From: JAUNSR01 sp036655755 | Lineage (GTDB): Bacteria > Bacteroidota > Bacteroidia > Bacteroidales > JAUNSR01 | Reading direction: 5' to 3' | Length of the DNA: 28,040 bases | NCBI GenBank assembly: GCA_036655755.1 | Contig: JAVVPN010000036.1 | Coordinates: 1-28,040 of the forward strand | Shown: piece after piece, positions 8,176 through 16,084 of the stretch | Layout of the letters: each line of letters starts with the position of its first letter | Numbering within the stretch: position 1 is the stretch's first letter | Notes under the pieces: model-generated | What the model was told of the DNA's origin: nothing | The model's database searches: none | What the model saw: only the letters and a program-made list of their open reading frames with translations | Program-made: the position numbers and the translations under genes

Positions 8176-8213
8176 AAAGGGGTGTCCTGAAATAGAGTTT
8201 CGGGATCCCCTTT
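8176..8213 (+). terminator. Imperfect hairpin between ureC and ureE
   Basis: AAAGGGG (from 8176) pairs with CCCCTTT (to 8213), and the inner CCTGAAA pairs partly with TTTCGGG around a short loop. Few T residues follow, so termination would be partial. In this position it could lower transcription of the accessory genes relative to ureABC, or protect the 3' end of the ureABC message. Function is inferred. Confidence 0.45.
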
Positions 8214-8264
8214 GTGGTTATCATCAGGAAGATTCTTTGGTAATTATAAAACAGAATTGCTTCA

Positions 8265-8870
8265 ATGGAAATATTTACAGAGATTATCGGCAATGTTTTT
8301 TTTGATCCGGAATGGAAAAAACGCGTGGAAGGCGCGGATATAGAGTGGGTGGATCTGGATCAGTGGACGGCTCAAAAGAGCCGGTTTTTAGTTAAGAGTG
8401 ATCGGAATAATGAATATGCGGTGGCCCTGAAGCGGCATGCGCAGGTGGTAAACGGAGATGTGCTGGCCTATGATGCGCAAACGAACAAGCTGTTGGTGAT
8501 ACGCATTGAGCTGAGTCCGGTATTGGTGATCGACCTCGGGGGACTGGTGGGGAAGAGCCGCGATACGATTGTGCATATCTGCGTAGAGCTTGGTCATGCC
8601 ATCGGAAATCAGCATTGGCCTGCGGTGGTGAAGGGTACGAAGGTATTTGTGCCGCTTACGGTAGATAAAAAGGTGATGATGAGTGTGATGGATACCCATC
8701 ATATCGAGGGGATAACCTATGAATTCCAGCCCGGACTGGAAGTGATTCCGTATCTGGCTCCTCATGAAATACGGCGCCTGTTCGGTGGCACGGGGCAGGA
8801 AAGCCATTCGCATGAACACGATGAAGATCATCATCATGCGGCATCTCATAGCCATACTCATCATTCTTAA
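8265..8870 (+). CDS. ureE: Urease accessory protein UreE (nickel metallochaperone)
   Basis: UreE binds nickel as a dimer and hands it to UreG for loading into urease. The 201-residue protein has the two-domain UreE pattern: an N-terminal beta domain and a metal-binding domain with the conserved GNQHWP (residues 114-119, H117 the usual dimer-interface nickel ligand). It ends in a strongly histidine-rich tail, starting near ESHSHEHDEDHHH, with ten histidines in the last 22 residues. Such tails add nickel storage capacity in some UreE proteins and are absent in others. It lies 99 bases after ureC, the widest gap in the locus, and 11 bases before ureF. Confidence 0.93.
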   Translation: MEIFTEIIGNVFFDPEWKKRVEGADIEWVDLDQWTAQKSRFLVKSDRNNEYAVALKRHAQVVNGDVLAYDAQTNKLLVIRIELSPVLVIDLGGLVGKSRDTIVHICVELGHAIGNQHWPAVVKGTKVFVPLTVDKKVMMSVMDTHHIEGITYEFQPGLEVIPYLAPHEIRRLFGGTGQESHSHEHDEDHHHAASHSHTHHS

Positions 8871-8881
8871 ATCGAATCTTT

Positions 8882-9574
8882 ATGACACACGATATTATCC
8901 GTATCATGCGCTTGCTGGAATTTACCGATTCTACTTTTCCGGTAGGCACCTTTTCTTTCTCGAACGGTTTGGAAACCGCCGCTCAGCAAGGGTTGGTACA
9001 TGATGCGGCAACTTTGGAGCAATATACACGTTCGGCGGCACTACAGGCTGCCTTTACCGACGGGGTGGCTGCCTTACACGCATTGCGTGCGGCCGAAAAA
9101 GGCGATTATGAGGGGGTGCGTAACGCGGATCTGCAGGTGATACTGCTGAAGATGAACGCTGAGGCCCGGCAGATGGTAACCCGTATGGGGAAGAAGATGG
9201 CCGAAATGGCGGTGCATATTATCGATGATGAAATGATGGCGCGCTGGCTGGAGGATATCCGCAAGGAAGCGACTCCGGGCACTTATCCGATAGCGCAGGC
9301 AATCACTTTTCATGCGTGCGGACTGACGGCGGCGGATCTTTTTTGCTCACACCAATATGGAGTAGTCAATATGATTTTGAGTGCGGCGCTTCGGTGTGTA
9401 AAGGTATCGCATTATGATACGCAACGTATTTTATACAAACTGAGTGGTTATACCCAGGGTGATTATGAGCAGGTGAAAGTGATGAGTTTTGACGATATGT
9501 ATGCGTTTGCTCCCCAAATCGATATTATGGCTTCGCTGCATGAAAAAGGGAAAATGCGCATGTTTATGAATTAA
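8882..9574 (+). CDS. ureF: Urease accessory protein UreF
   Basis: UreF forms a complex with UreD and UreG on apo-urease and controls the GTP-driven transfer of nickel. The 230-residue product is mostly helical and shows the family opening LLEFTDSTFPVGTFSFSNGLE, then YTRSAALQAAFTDGVA and TYPIAQAITFHACGL in the middle. The ATG at 8882 gives MTHDIIRIMRLLEF; a second ATG nine codons later is possible but would trim the helix before the conserved block. It is 11 bases after ureE and 15 before ureG, so it is clearly part of the same unit. Confidence 0.94.
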   Translation: MTHDIIRIMRLLEFTDSTFPVGTFSFSNGLETAAQQGLVHDAATLEQYTRSAALQAAFTDGVAALHALRAAEKGDYEGVRNADLQVILLKMNAEARQMVTRMGKKMAEMAVHIIDDEMMARWLEDIRKEATPGTYPIAQAITFHACGLTAADLFCSHQYGVVNMILSAALRCVKVSHYDTQRILYKLSGYTQGDYEQVKVMSFDDMYAFAPQIDIMASLHEKGKMRMFMN

Positions 9575-9589
9575 TCTGAATCTGAAATT

Positions 9590-10261
9590 ATGAGCAATAC
9601 ATGTAGAATCGGAGTGGGCGGCCCAGTGGGTTCCGGTAAAACAGCCCTGATTGAAGCGATTACGCCCCATTTGCTGAAGATGGGCCTGAAAGTGTTGATT
9701 ATTACAAACGATATAGTGACTACCGAGGACGCAAAGCATGTTCGTAAGATGCTGAAGGGGTATCTGGCGGAAGAGCGGATCATCGGGGTGGAAACGGGCG
9801 CGTGCCCTCATACCGCGGTGCGGGAAGACCCTTCGATGAATATCGCTGCCGTTGAAGAGATGGAAGCGCGTTTTCCGGATACGGATGTGGTATTGATTGA
9901 GTCGGGGGGCGATAACCTGACGCTTACGTTCAGTCCGGCACTGGTGGATTTCTTTATTTATGTTATCGACGTGGCGGCGGGTGATAAGATTCCCCGCAAA
10001 GATGGTCCCGGCATTTCGCAATCGGATATACTGGTGATCAATAAAACCGATCTGGCACCTTATGTGCATGCCAGCCTGGAGGTGATGCGGCATGATTCGG
10101 AACTGATGCGTCCCGGGAAACCGTTTTTGTTTACCAACTGCATGACGGGCGAGGGGATTCCGGAAGTGGTGGAGATGATTCGTAAAATGGCGCTTTTCGA
10201 CCGGAACGTTCAGCCGGAAACCGACTCTGACGACAAGAAGGACTCTAAACAAGAAGGATGA
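9590..10261 (+). CDS. ureG: Urease accessory GTPase UreG
   Basis: UreG is the SIMIBI-class GTPase whose nickel-bound dimer delivers the metal to urease. In 223 residues it shows the P-loop GPVGSGKT (11-18), the nickel-binding CPH motif at 72-74 (ETGACPHTAVREDPS), ESGGDNL at 104-110 and the guanine-specificity motif NKTD at 151-154. The last 20 or so residues are a charged Asp/Lys tail beyond the usual end of the fold. Its TGA stop overlaps the ureD start (ATGA, four bases), which points to translational coupling. Confidence 0.97.
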   Translation: MSNTCRIGVGGPVGSGKTALIEAITPHLLKMGLKVLIITNDIVTTEDAKHVRKMLKGYLAEERIIGVETGACPHTAVREDPSMNIAAVEEMEARFPDTDVVLIESGGDNLTLTFSPALVDFFIYVIDVAAGDKIPRKDGPGISQSDILVINKTDLAPYVHASLEVMRHDSELMRPGKPFLFTNCMTGEGIPEVVEMIRKMALFDRNVQPETDSDDKKDSKQEG

Positions 10262-11178
10262 TGATTGATTTTTCAACAGCTCCCGAAGTGGCCCCTTATC
10301 TGACTCAACCGAAGGCTATGCATGTGGGAGCGCCCGGTAAAACCGGATATCTGAGGCTGGGTTTCGAACTTGATGCGCAAGGAAAGTCAATTATGCGTGA
10401 CTGGGAGCGGCATGTGCCGTTGATTGTGCAGCAGGCGTTGTATTTTGATGAGGCGATGCCCGAAATGCCGTGTGTGTATATTTTGTCGTCGGGAGGGCCG
10501 AACGTTGATGGCGACCGCTACGAACAGGATTTCACGGTGCGCAAAAACGCTTTCGCTTTTATTTCGACGGGTGCGGCTACCAAAATCGCGGAGATGCATT
10601 ATAATTATTCGGGGTTGACTCAAAAGTTTGTGTTGGAAGAGAACGCATACCTCGAATATATGCCCGAGCCGATGATTCCGTGTAAACATGCCCGGCTGAT
10701 TGCCGATACCGATATTGTGATTGACGAGACCGCTTCTTTGTTTTATTCTGAAATCTATATGGGGGGGCGAAAATACTACAAGGACGGCGAACGGTTTCAG
10801 TATGACTTGCTGTCGGTTTGTTCGCATGCGGCTCGCCCGGATGGAAAGGCGTTGTTCCGGGAGAAATTTATTATTCGCCCTGAGCAGCAGTCGCCGTCGG
10901 TATTGGGTGTGATGGATCAATATGATGTGTTTGCGAACATACTTGTACTTACTCCAAAAGAGCACGCCGATGCTATTTACGAGCAGATCAATCCATTTAT
11001 CAGCCCCGAAGAAAAAATGGCCGTCGGTATTACGCGGTTGCCGAATGAGAGCGGATTGTTGATAAAAGTGCTCGGGATGGAACCCGGGCCGGTTAAAAAG
11101 ATTGTGAGGGAATACTGTTCGGTGGTTCGGATGGAGGTAAAGGGAAAGCCGGTACCGCCCGAATTTCCGTGGAGATAA
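10258..11178 (+). CDS. ureD: Urease accessory protein UreD (UreH)
   Basis: UreD is the scaffold that binds apo-urease and links it to UreF and UreG during nickel insertion. The 306-residue product is beta-rich and contains the recognisable block YILSSGGPNVDGDRYEQDF and, next to it, FISTGAATKIAEM, followed by LEYMPEPMIPCKHARL, all typical of UreD. Two ATG codons are adjacent at 10258 and 10261. The first overlaps the ureG stop and is taken as the start. With ureE, ureF and ureG it makes the accessory set complete. Confidence 0.93.
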   Translation: MMIDFSTAPEVAPYLTQPKAMHVGAPGKTGYLRLGFELDAQGKSIMRDWERHVPLIVQQALYFDEAMPEMPCVYILSSGGPNVDGDRYEQDFTVRKNAFAFISTGAATKIAEMHYNYSGLTQKFVLEENAYLEYMPEPMIPCKHARLIADTDIVIDETASLFYSEIYMGGRKYYKDGERFQYDLLSVCSHAARPDGKALFREKFIIRPEQQSPSVLGVMDQYDVFANILVLTPKEHADAIYEQINPFISPEEKMAVGITRLPNESGLLIKVLGMEPGPVKKIVREYCSVVRMEVKGKPVPPEFPWR

Positions 11179-11195
11179 TCTAAAATCAAAATAGT

Positions 11196-12248
11196 ATGGC
11201 TGCGATAAATTCAATCAACAAGAATGATGTAAGTAATTTATTCTCATTCGAATTTCTGAAAGTACTATTGCGTGGCTCAGGGCAGGTGATGTTTCAGAAT
11301 AACGCATGGACCGGTTTGTTGTTTTTATGCGGGATTTTTTGGGGAGCCTATGAAGAGGGACAGCCGTTGGTTGCCTGGGGTTCGGTAGTGGGGTTGATCG
11401 TTTCTACATTGACCGGATACCTTTTGGCATTGCCAAGAGGGGATGGTCGGGAAGGATTATGGGGCTTTAACGGAATATTGGTGGGATGTGGTTTTATGAC
11501 CTTTCTGGGCAGTACCTTCTTAACCTGGTTCGGATTGATTATTTGTGCGGCACTGTCAACGTTTGTGCGTACCGGTTTTAATAATGTCATGGCGCCGTGG
11601 AAGGTCAATTCGCTTACTTTTCCGTTTGTGTTTACAACCTGGTTTTTCCTGATGGCGGCCCGTGTCATGAAAGGGTTGCCGCCATCTTTTATGGCATCGC
11701 CCCATTTGCCCGGCGATTTTTCGGAAACCATCAGCCTGCAATTTGGCGATCTGGTGATTTATTGGTTGAAAGGGATCAGTCAGGTCTTTTTGATTAATTC
11801 ATGGGTGACCGGCATTTTCTTTCTGGTTGCGCTTTTTGTGAGTAATAAATGGGCGGCCTTCTGGGCGGCTTTCGCTTCGGCATTATCCCTCTTTTTTATA
11901 CTTATATTTAAAGGACCGGGCTCCGATATTGCGAATGGGTTGTACGGATTCAGTGCTGTACTGACCGGAATTGCATTGGGTACGGTATTTTATCAGGCAA
12001 ATCATCGGGCCGCTTTTGTTTGGTGTATCGCCGGTATAATTATTACGGTGTTCATTCAGGCAGCGATGAACGTGTTTTTGACTCCGATCGGATTACCTAC
12101 GCTGACGGGGCCGTTCTGTGTGGCTACCTGGTTGTTTTTATTGCCTTTGTTTAAATTTTATGGTGAACCGACTCAATCGCCCGACCATTCGAACTGGCAT
12201 ACCGGACATAAAAAGAGTGTTTCGAATGATTCGTCCGAAACGAAGTGA
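11196..12248 (+). CDS. Urea transporter, UT (SLC14-like) family
   Basis: UT-family proteins are channel-like transporters that let urea cross the inner membrane down its gradient. The 350-residue protein is almost wholly hydrophobic, with about ten membrane segments in two homologous halves. The family signatures are present twice: GLWGFNGILVGCGFMTFLG in the first half and GLYGFSAVLTGIALG in the second, together with LTFPFVFTTWFF and TGPFCVATWLFLLP. The N-terminal QVMFQNNAWTG motif is also typical. A short hydrophilic tail with His, Ser and Lys follows the last segment. It begins 17 bases after ureD, so import is made together with the enzyme. It is not the proton-gated UreI type of Helicobacter. 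Confidence 0.93.
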   Translation: MAAINSINKNDVSNLFSFEFLKVLLRGSGQVMFQNNAWTGLLFLCGIFWGAYEEGQPLVAWGSVVGLIVSTLTGYLLALPRGDGREGLWGFNGILVGCGFMTFLGSTFLTWFGLIICAALSTFVRTGFNNVMAPWKVNSLTFPFVFTTWFFLMAARVMKGLPPSFMASPHLPGDFSETISLQFGDLVIYWLKGISQVFLINSWVTGIFFLVALFVSNKWAAFWAAFASALSLFFILIFKGPGSDIANGLYGFSAVLTGIALGTVFYQANHRAAFVWCIAGIIITVFIQAAMNVFLTPIGLPTLTGPFCVATWLFLLPLFKFYGEPTQSPDHSNWHTGHKKSVSNDSSETK

Positions 12249-12261
12249 TTGAGTTGTTTGT

Positions 12262-13653
12262 ATGGATAATGAAAAAATAAATATGGATACGATGCCATTG
12301 GGATGGCGACATGTACGTGTATTCCTGGTGGCATCTCTCGGCCAGTTTCTCGGAGCTGCCCAGGCGACTTTGGTTGGTATTATCATTCCTTTATTTCAAA
12401 TTATCCGGCATCCTGAGCTTTCTTCTTTTCAACAGGGTGTCATTGCCTGTACGGGATTGATGGGCCGTATGTTGGGTTCTCTCTTCTTCGGACATTTGAG
12501 TGATCGCTTTGGCTATCTGCTTTTCTTCCGGTTATGTCCGGTACTTCTGTTTGTGGCCTCCGGATTGGCGTTTTGGTTCGATAATCTGGTAGCGTTTACC
12601 ATTTGTCTGTTTTTTATGGGGTTCAGTATCGGAGGAGAGTATGCGCTCGATCCCGATTATATTTCCGAAATCATGCCCGATAAATGGAAACTGTTGATGG
12701 TGGGAGCCTCTAAGGCAACCTCCGCTATCGGTAATATTCTGATGGCGATGTTGTGTTTTTTCTTTTTAAAGGATTGGCAAAGTGCTGAAGTCTGGAATCG
12801 CCTTTTATTGATTATGACTGCAGGGGCCCTGATTATGATTCTGGCCCGTATCCGGTTTGCGCAAAGCCCGGGATGGCTGATTGCGCATGGCAATATCCCG
12901 GCTGCCGAAAAAGTGGTGCAGTATTTCTTGGGGAAAAATGTTGTACTGGGAAACTTGCGGAATAAGCCTAAAAAAGAGGATCTTCCAAAGGTGGGCTGGA
13001 GTGACCTTTTCCAGAAAGGGATGGTGAAGAAAATTGTTTTGGGGGGCGTACCGTGGGCCTGCGAGGGAGTAGGCGTCTATGGTGTGGGTATGTTTACGCC
13101 CGTTTTGGTGCTTTCATTGGGGCTCGAAGCTGCTTCGGAAGGGGCATTCGAGCGAATCGTAAACTCGCTGGAGATAACATCGTACATCAATCTGTTTTAT
13201 TTGGTAGGATTCGGAATCGGATTATTTCTTGTAAACCGGGTGTATCATATTCGTATTCAAACGTGGGGTTTTCTATTGTGTGCGGCTGGATTGACACTAT
13301 TGCTGGTTGCCTATAAGTTGCACTGGGCTACCTGGATTGCTTTGGCCGGATTCATGAGCTTTGAGGTGTTTTTGAATGCGGGTCCGCACCTGATGACATT
13401 CATTCTGCCTTCGCAGATTTACAGTGTTGCCGAAAGAGGTTCGGGTGTGGGATTATCGGCGGCAATCGGTAAGCTCGGAGCGGTAATCGGTGTCTTATTT
13501 ATTCCTTTGCTTTTGAAATGGGGAGGAGCTGCTTTGGTATTGGCGGTAACAATAGGTGTGAATATATTAGGCGCTTTCATAACGTTCGTGGTAGGGCGTG
13601 CGGTTTTTCCTCCGGATAAATACAAAAAAGGAATCATCGGGAGCAATTCCTGA
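12262..13653 (+). CDS. MFS transporter of unknown substrate at end of urease unit
   Basis: A 463-residue major facilitator protein with about twelve membrane segments. Motif A is at 77-90 (GHLSDRFGYLLFFR), and IGGEYALDPDYISEIMP (123-139) resembles the GxGGE...YI.E..P signature of sugar-porter and metabolite:proton symporter branches. A cytoplasmic loop lies around residues 210-255, and LPSQIYSVAERGSGVGLSAAIGKLGA in the second half is the matching repeat. It starts 13 bases after the urea transporter, so it is very likely co-transcribed with it. The position suggests a substrate linked to urea or nitrogen metabolism, but nothing in the sequence identifies it. Its TGA stop lies inside the terminator hairpin that follows. 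Confidence 0.85.
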   Translation: MDNEKINMDTMPLGWRHVRVFLVASLGQFLGAAQATLVGIIIPLFQIIRHPELSSFQQGVIACTGLMGRMLGSLFFGHLSDRFGYLLFFRLCPVLLFVASGLAFWFDNLVAFTICLFFMGFSIGGEYALDPDYISEIMPDKWKLLMVGASKATSAIGNILMAMLCFFFLKDWQSAEVWNRLLLIMTAGALIMILARIRFAQSPGWLIAHGNIPAAEKVVQYFLGKNVVLGNLRNKPKKEDLPKVGWSDLFQKGMVKKIVLGGVPWACEGVGVYGVGMFTPVLVLSLGLEAASEGAFERIVNSLEITSYINLFYLVGFGIGLFLVNRVYHIRIQTWGFLLCAAGLTLLLVAYKLHWATWIALAGFMSFEVFLNAGPHLMTFILPSQIYSVAERGSGVGLSAAIGKLGAVIGVLFIPLLLKWGGAALVLAVTIGVNILGAFITFVVGRAVFPPDKYKKGIIGSNS

Positions 13654-13663
13654 TGATTCCTTT
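13627..13663. terminator. Bidirectional terminator between urease unit and meaB
   Basis: AAAGGAATCATC (13627-13638) pairs exactly with GATGATTCCTTT (13652-13663); a few more bases pair imperfectly inside. The A- and T-rich ends suit termination from both sides. The MFS stop codon (13651-13653) is in the right arm. The meaB-like gene ends on the other strand at 13679. Confidence 0.75.
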
Positions 13664-13678
13664 CTTGTTAAAGGTAAA

Positions 13679-14794
13679 TTATTTGCAAATAAAATACTTG
13701 TCAAGTATCTCGCGGGCCGCCGTAAATGAGCTGATTTCCGAATTCAATACGAGCTCTTCTTTTTGCCGAAGCAGGGCTGCTATTTCCGGGTTTTGATAGA
13801 AATGCTCACGGAGCTGTTCGTCGATTGTCTGATACATCCAGTATTTGGCTTGTTGCTGACGCTTATAATCGAAATACTCATTCTTTTTGACGAATGCTTC
13901 ATATTGATCGATCATATCGAAGATAGCGGTAATGCCGGTGCCGAAATATCCGGAGTAGGTCATTACCTGAGGTGTCCAGCCTGATTCTGCGGGTGGAAAC
14001 AGATGGAGGGCGTTCCGGAATTGGCTGGCAGCCAACTGAGCCTTTTCAACATTGTTGCCGTCCGCTTTGTTGATAACTATTCCGTCGGCCATCTCCATGA
14101 TGCCGCGTTTGATGCCTTGCAGCTCATCGCCTGTGCCGGCTAACTGTATTAGCAGGAAGAAATCAACCATCGAGTGAACAGCTGTTTCCGACTGTCCTAC
14201 ACCGACTGTTTCTACGAAAATAGTATCGAATCCGGCCGCTTCGCAAAGTACGATGGTCTCCCGTGTTTTGCGGGCAACTCCGCCAAGAGAACCGGCTGAG
14301 GGAGAGGGGCGGATAAATACATTGGGTTGTATGGATAGCTGTTCCATTCTTGTTTTATCCCCCAGGATACTTCCTTTCGAGCGTTCACTGCTGGGATCGA
14401 TAGCCAGTACGGCAAGTTTTTTTCCTTTTTTCGTCAGATGGATTCCAAATGAGTCGATAGAGGTGCTTTTGCCGGCACCCGGAACACCTGTAATACCTAC
14501 CCGGAACGATTTTCCTGCATACGGCAAGCATTTTTCAATCACTTCCTGTGCAAGTGCGAAATGTTCGGGCAGTGTACTTTCAATGAGGGTTACAGCCTGA
14601 CTCAATACCGTAATATCGCCTTTGATAATTCCTGCGACATATTCATCTACGGTGTAAGTAGGTTTGCGGGTGCGGCGCATCCGGTTCAGGTACGGATTGA
14701 CAGAAGGAGGTGAAGCCACCCCCTTATTCACTGTTAGTCCTATATATTGTTCGTCGTTTTCGACATGATGATGGTCGGATGTGTGGTGCTTCAT
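13679..14794 (-). CDS. meaB: MeaB/ArgK-type GTPase, methylmalonyl-CoA mutase chaperone
   Basis: MeaB is a G3E-family GTPase that protects and reactivates the B12-dependent methylmalonyl-CoA mutase. The 371-residue protein has the Walker A motif GVPGAGKST at 103-111, then LAIDPSSERSKGSILGDKTRM, the switch segment FVETVGVGQSE, and the guanine-specificity motif in VINKADGNN. It is about 40 residues longer than the roughly 330 of well-known members. The extra part is at the N-terminus, which opens MKHHTSDHHH and then carries a spacer before the helical start of the family. No mutase subunit is in the window. It is transcribed after the DUF1573 gene with 24 bases between them. Confidence 0.9.
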   Translation of the reverse strand: MKHHTSDHHHVENDEQYIGLTVNKGVASPPSVNPYLNRMRRTRKPTYTVDEYVAGIIKGDITVLSQAVTLIESTLPEHFALAQEVIEKCLPYAGKSFRVGITGVPGAGKSTSIDSFGIHLTKKGKKLAVLAIDPSSERSKGSILGDKTRMEQLSIQPNVFIRPSPSAGSLGGVARKTRETIVLCEAAGFDTIFVETVGVGQSETAVHSMVDFFLLIQLAGTGDELQGIKRGIMEMADGIVINKADGNNVEKAQLAASQFRNALHLFPPAESGWTPQVMTYSGYFGTGITAIFDMIDQYEAFVKKNEYFDYKRQQQAKYWMYQTIDEQLREHFYQNPEIAALLRQKEELVLNSEISSFTAAREILDKYFICK

Positions 14795-14818
14795 GGATGA
14801 ATTCGGATAAAAGGTGTA

Positions 14819-15901
14819 TTAATTAACGGTCGCCTGCAAACGGACAGTCATATTTGATCTTTGCGGATCATTGGTGATCAGAACGATATGATTGGTAAGG
14901 TTGCGTTGGCTCGCTTTTTCAGAATCACATGTAATCTTTAGTTCAGCGCTTTTGCCCGGAAGGATTGTGTTTTTTGAAACTTCACAATTGAAAGCGCGGT
15001 TTTCATTCTTTACTTTTCGGATAATCAGATTTGATTTACCGTTATTGGTAATGGTTAATGTTTTAGTCGCTTTCGCTTTTACCTGTCCGAAGTTTATTTC
15101 TCGGTTATCCAGGTAAGCAATAGGTGCCTGAGCCTTTTGGGTATTGGTTAGTTTGCTGAAGTCTTCGCGGATATCCGCTGATATGGCAATCCCATTGTCG
15201 GGCACTACTTTTTTTGTTGTACCCAGCAATACCTCAAAATGGTCTTTGCGCATGCCCCAGTCTTTCACTTTGTCAGCTATGTAGGTAACCTGTATTTTCC
15301 CCTCCTTTTTAGCAGGAATAACTGCCGGGATGGCAGTTACTTTGATGTGCTTGGGAACTTCTGTAAAAAAAACCGGAATAGCTTCATTTGTCGGATTGTA
15401 AACTTCGATAGTTTCTGTTTTTTCGGAATTCGGATATACATCGAAGAAAGGGATGTATTTTGATTTCAACCGCAGTTCACCAATCTCTTTCGGGTAATTG
15501 TTCTCTTTTTTCGGAGGAGCCGGATTTACATGCCCTTTAATGATTAAAGTGGATTTTTCCGGATCAGTATTTGCAAATACGTAAACGGTCTTCTGGAAAA
15601 CGCCCGGACGACCTTTTGCGTTGTAAGTTACTTTGATTTTACCTTTCTTGCCGGGAGCAATCGGTTCTTTCGGATATTCGGGAGTAGTACATCCGCACGA
15701 CGCTGCTGTACGGGTAATCAGTAATGGTGCTTTTCCGGTGTTGGTAAATTCAAATTCGGTAGTCACTTTTCCTTTTTCTTCATCAAACGTGCCAAAATCA
15801 TGAGTTGTTTGTGTGAAGGTGATAGCTGCCTGTTTGTCTTGGGCGAAGCAGCTCAGCATAACCAATAGCATGCAAGTTGCAAGAGAAAGAATTTTTTTCA
15901 T
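14819..15901 (-). CDS. Exported DUF1573 protein with Ig-like (ASH) repeats
   Basis: A 360-residue secreted protein of unknown function. A signal peptide of about 20 residues ends at SCFA before QDKQ. The mature part has at least two, probably three, Ig-like ASH/DUF1573 modules: one from about residue 26 (HDFGTFDEEKGKVTTEFEFTN), a middle one after NYPKEIGELRLKSKYIPF, and one near the end (REINFGQVKAKATKTLTITN). The first module holds the common SCGCT motif (C69, C71). Such proteins are abundant in Bacteroidota envelopes, where they are usually described as periplasmic or surface adhesion-like domains; no activity can be assigned. It has its own promoter box about 100 bases upstream and is probably co-transcribed with meaB. 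Confidence 0.88.
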   Translation of the reverse strand: MKKILSLATCMLLVMLSCFAQDKQAAITFTQTTHDFGTFDEEKGKVTTEFEFTNTGKAPLLITRTAASCGCTTPEYPKEPIAPGKKGKIKVTYNAKGRPGVFQKTVYVFANTDPEKSTLIIKGHVNPAPPKKENNYPKEIGELRLKSKYIPFFDVYPNSEKTETIEVYNPTNEAIPVFFTEVPKHIKVTAIPAVIPAKKEGKIQVTYIADKVKDWGMRKDHFEVLLGTTKKVVPDNGIAISADIREDFSKLTNTQKAQAPIAYLDNREINFGQVKAKATKTLTITNNGKSNLIIRKVKNENRAFNCEVSKNTILPGKSAELKITCDSEKASQRNLTNHIVLITNDPQRSNMTVRLQATVN

Positions 15902-16003
15902 ATTTTCTTGAATCTAAAATTTATAACCATACTTTTTCTCTAATAAAAATAGGAATAGCTTTTGTTATAACGAATCTTATTAGATTTTGTTTGTAGAATA
16001 AGA

Positions 16004-16011
16004 CAAAAGTA
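16004..16011 (-). promoter_or_regulatory. -7 promoter box of the DUF1573-meaB unit
   Basis: The minus strand reads TACTTTTG, an exact TAnnTTTG match, between the alaS terminator and the DUF1573 gene. It would give an AT-rich leader of about 95 nt. Its place just downstream of the alaS terminator supports a separate transcription unit. Confidence 0.55.
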
Positions 16012-16031
16012 AAGAAAAACTTTAAAAAAAT

Positions 16032-16061
16032 AAGGAGCATAACCTTTTGGTTATACTCCTT
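16032..16061 (-). terminator. Terminator of alaS
   Basis: A 13-bp stem with one mismatch (AAGGAGCATAACC against GGTTATACTCCTT), a TTTT loop, and on the minus strand a following run of T residues. It lies 23 bases after the alaS stop, which is the textbook arrangement. Confidence 0.8.
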
Positions 16062-16084
16062 AAAAATAGTTTTATGTTTTCAGC

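Noticed and set aside
9431..10276. 281-codon frame antisense to ureF and ureG
   Set aside because: It covers two real genes on the other strand and resembles no protein family.
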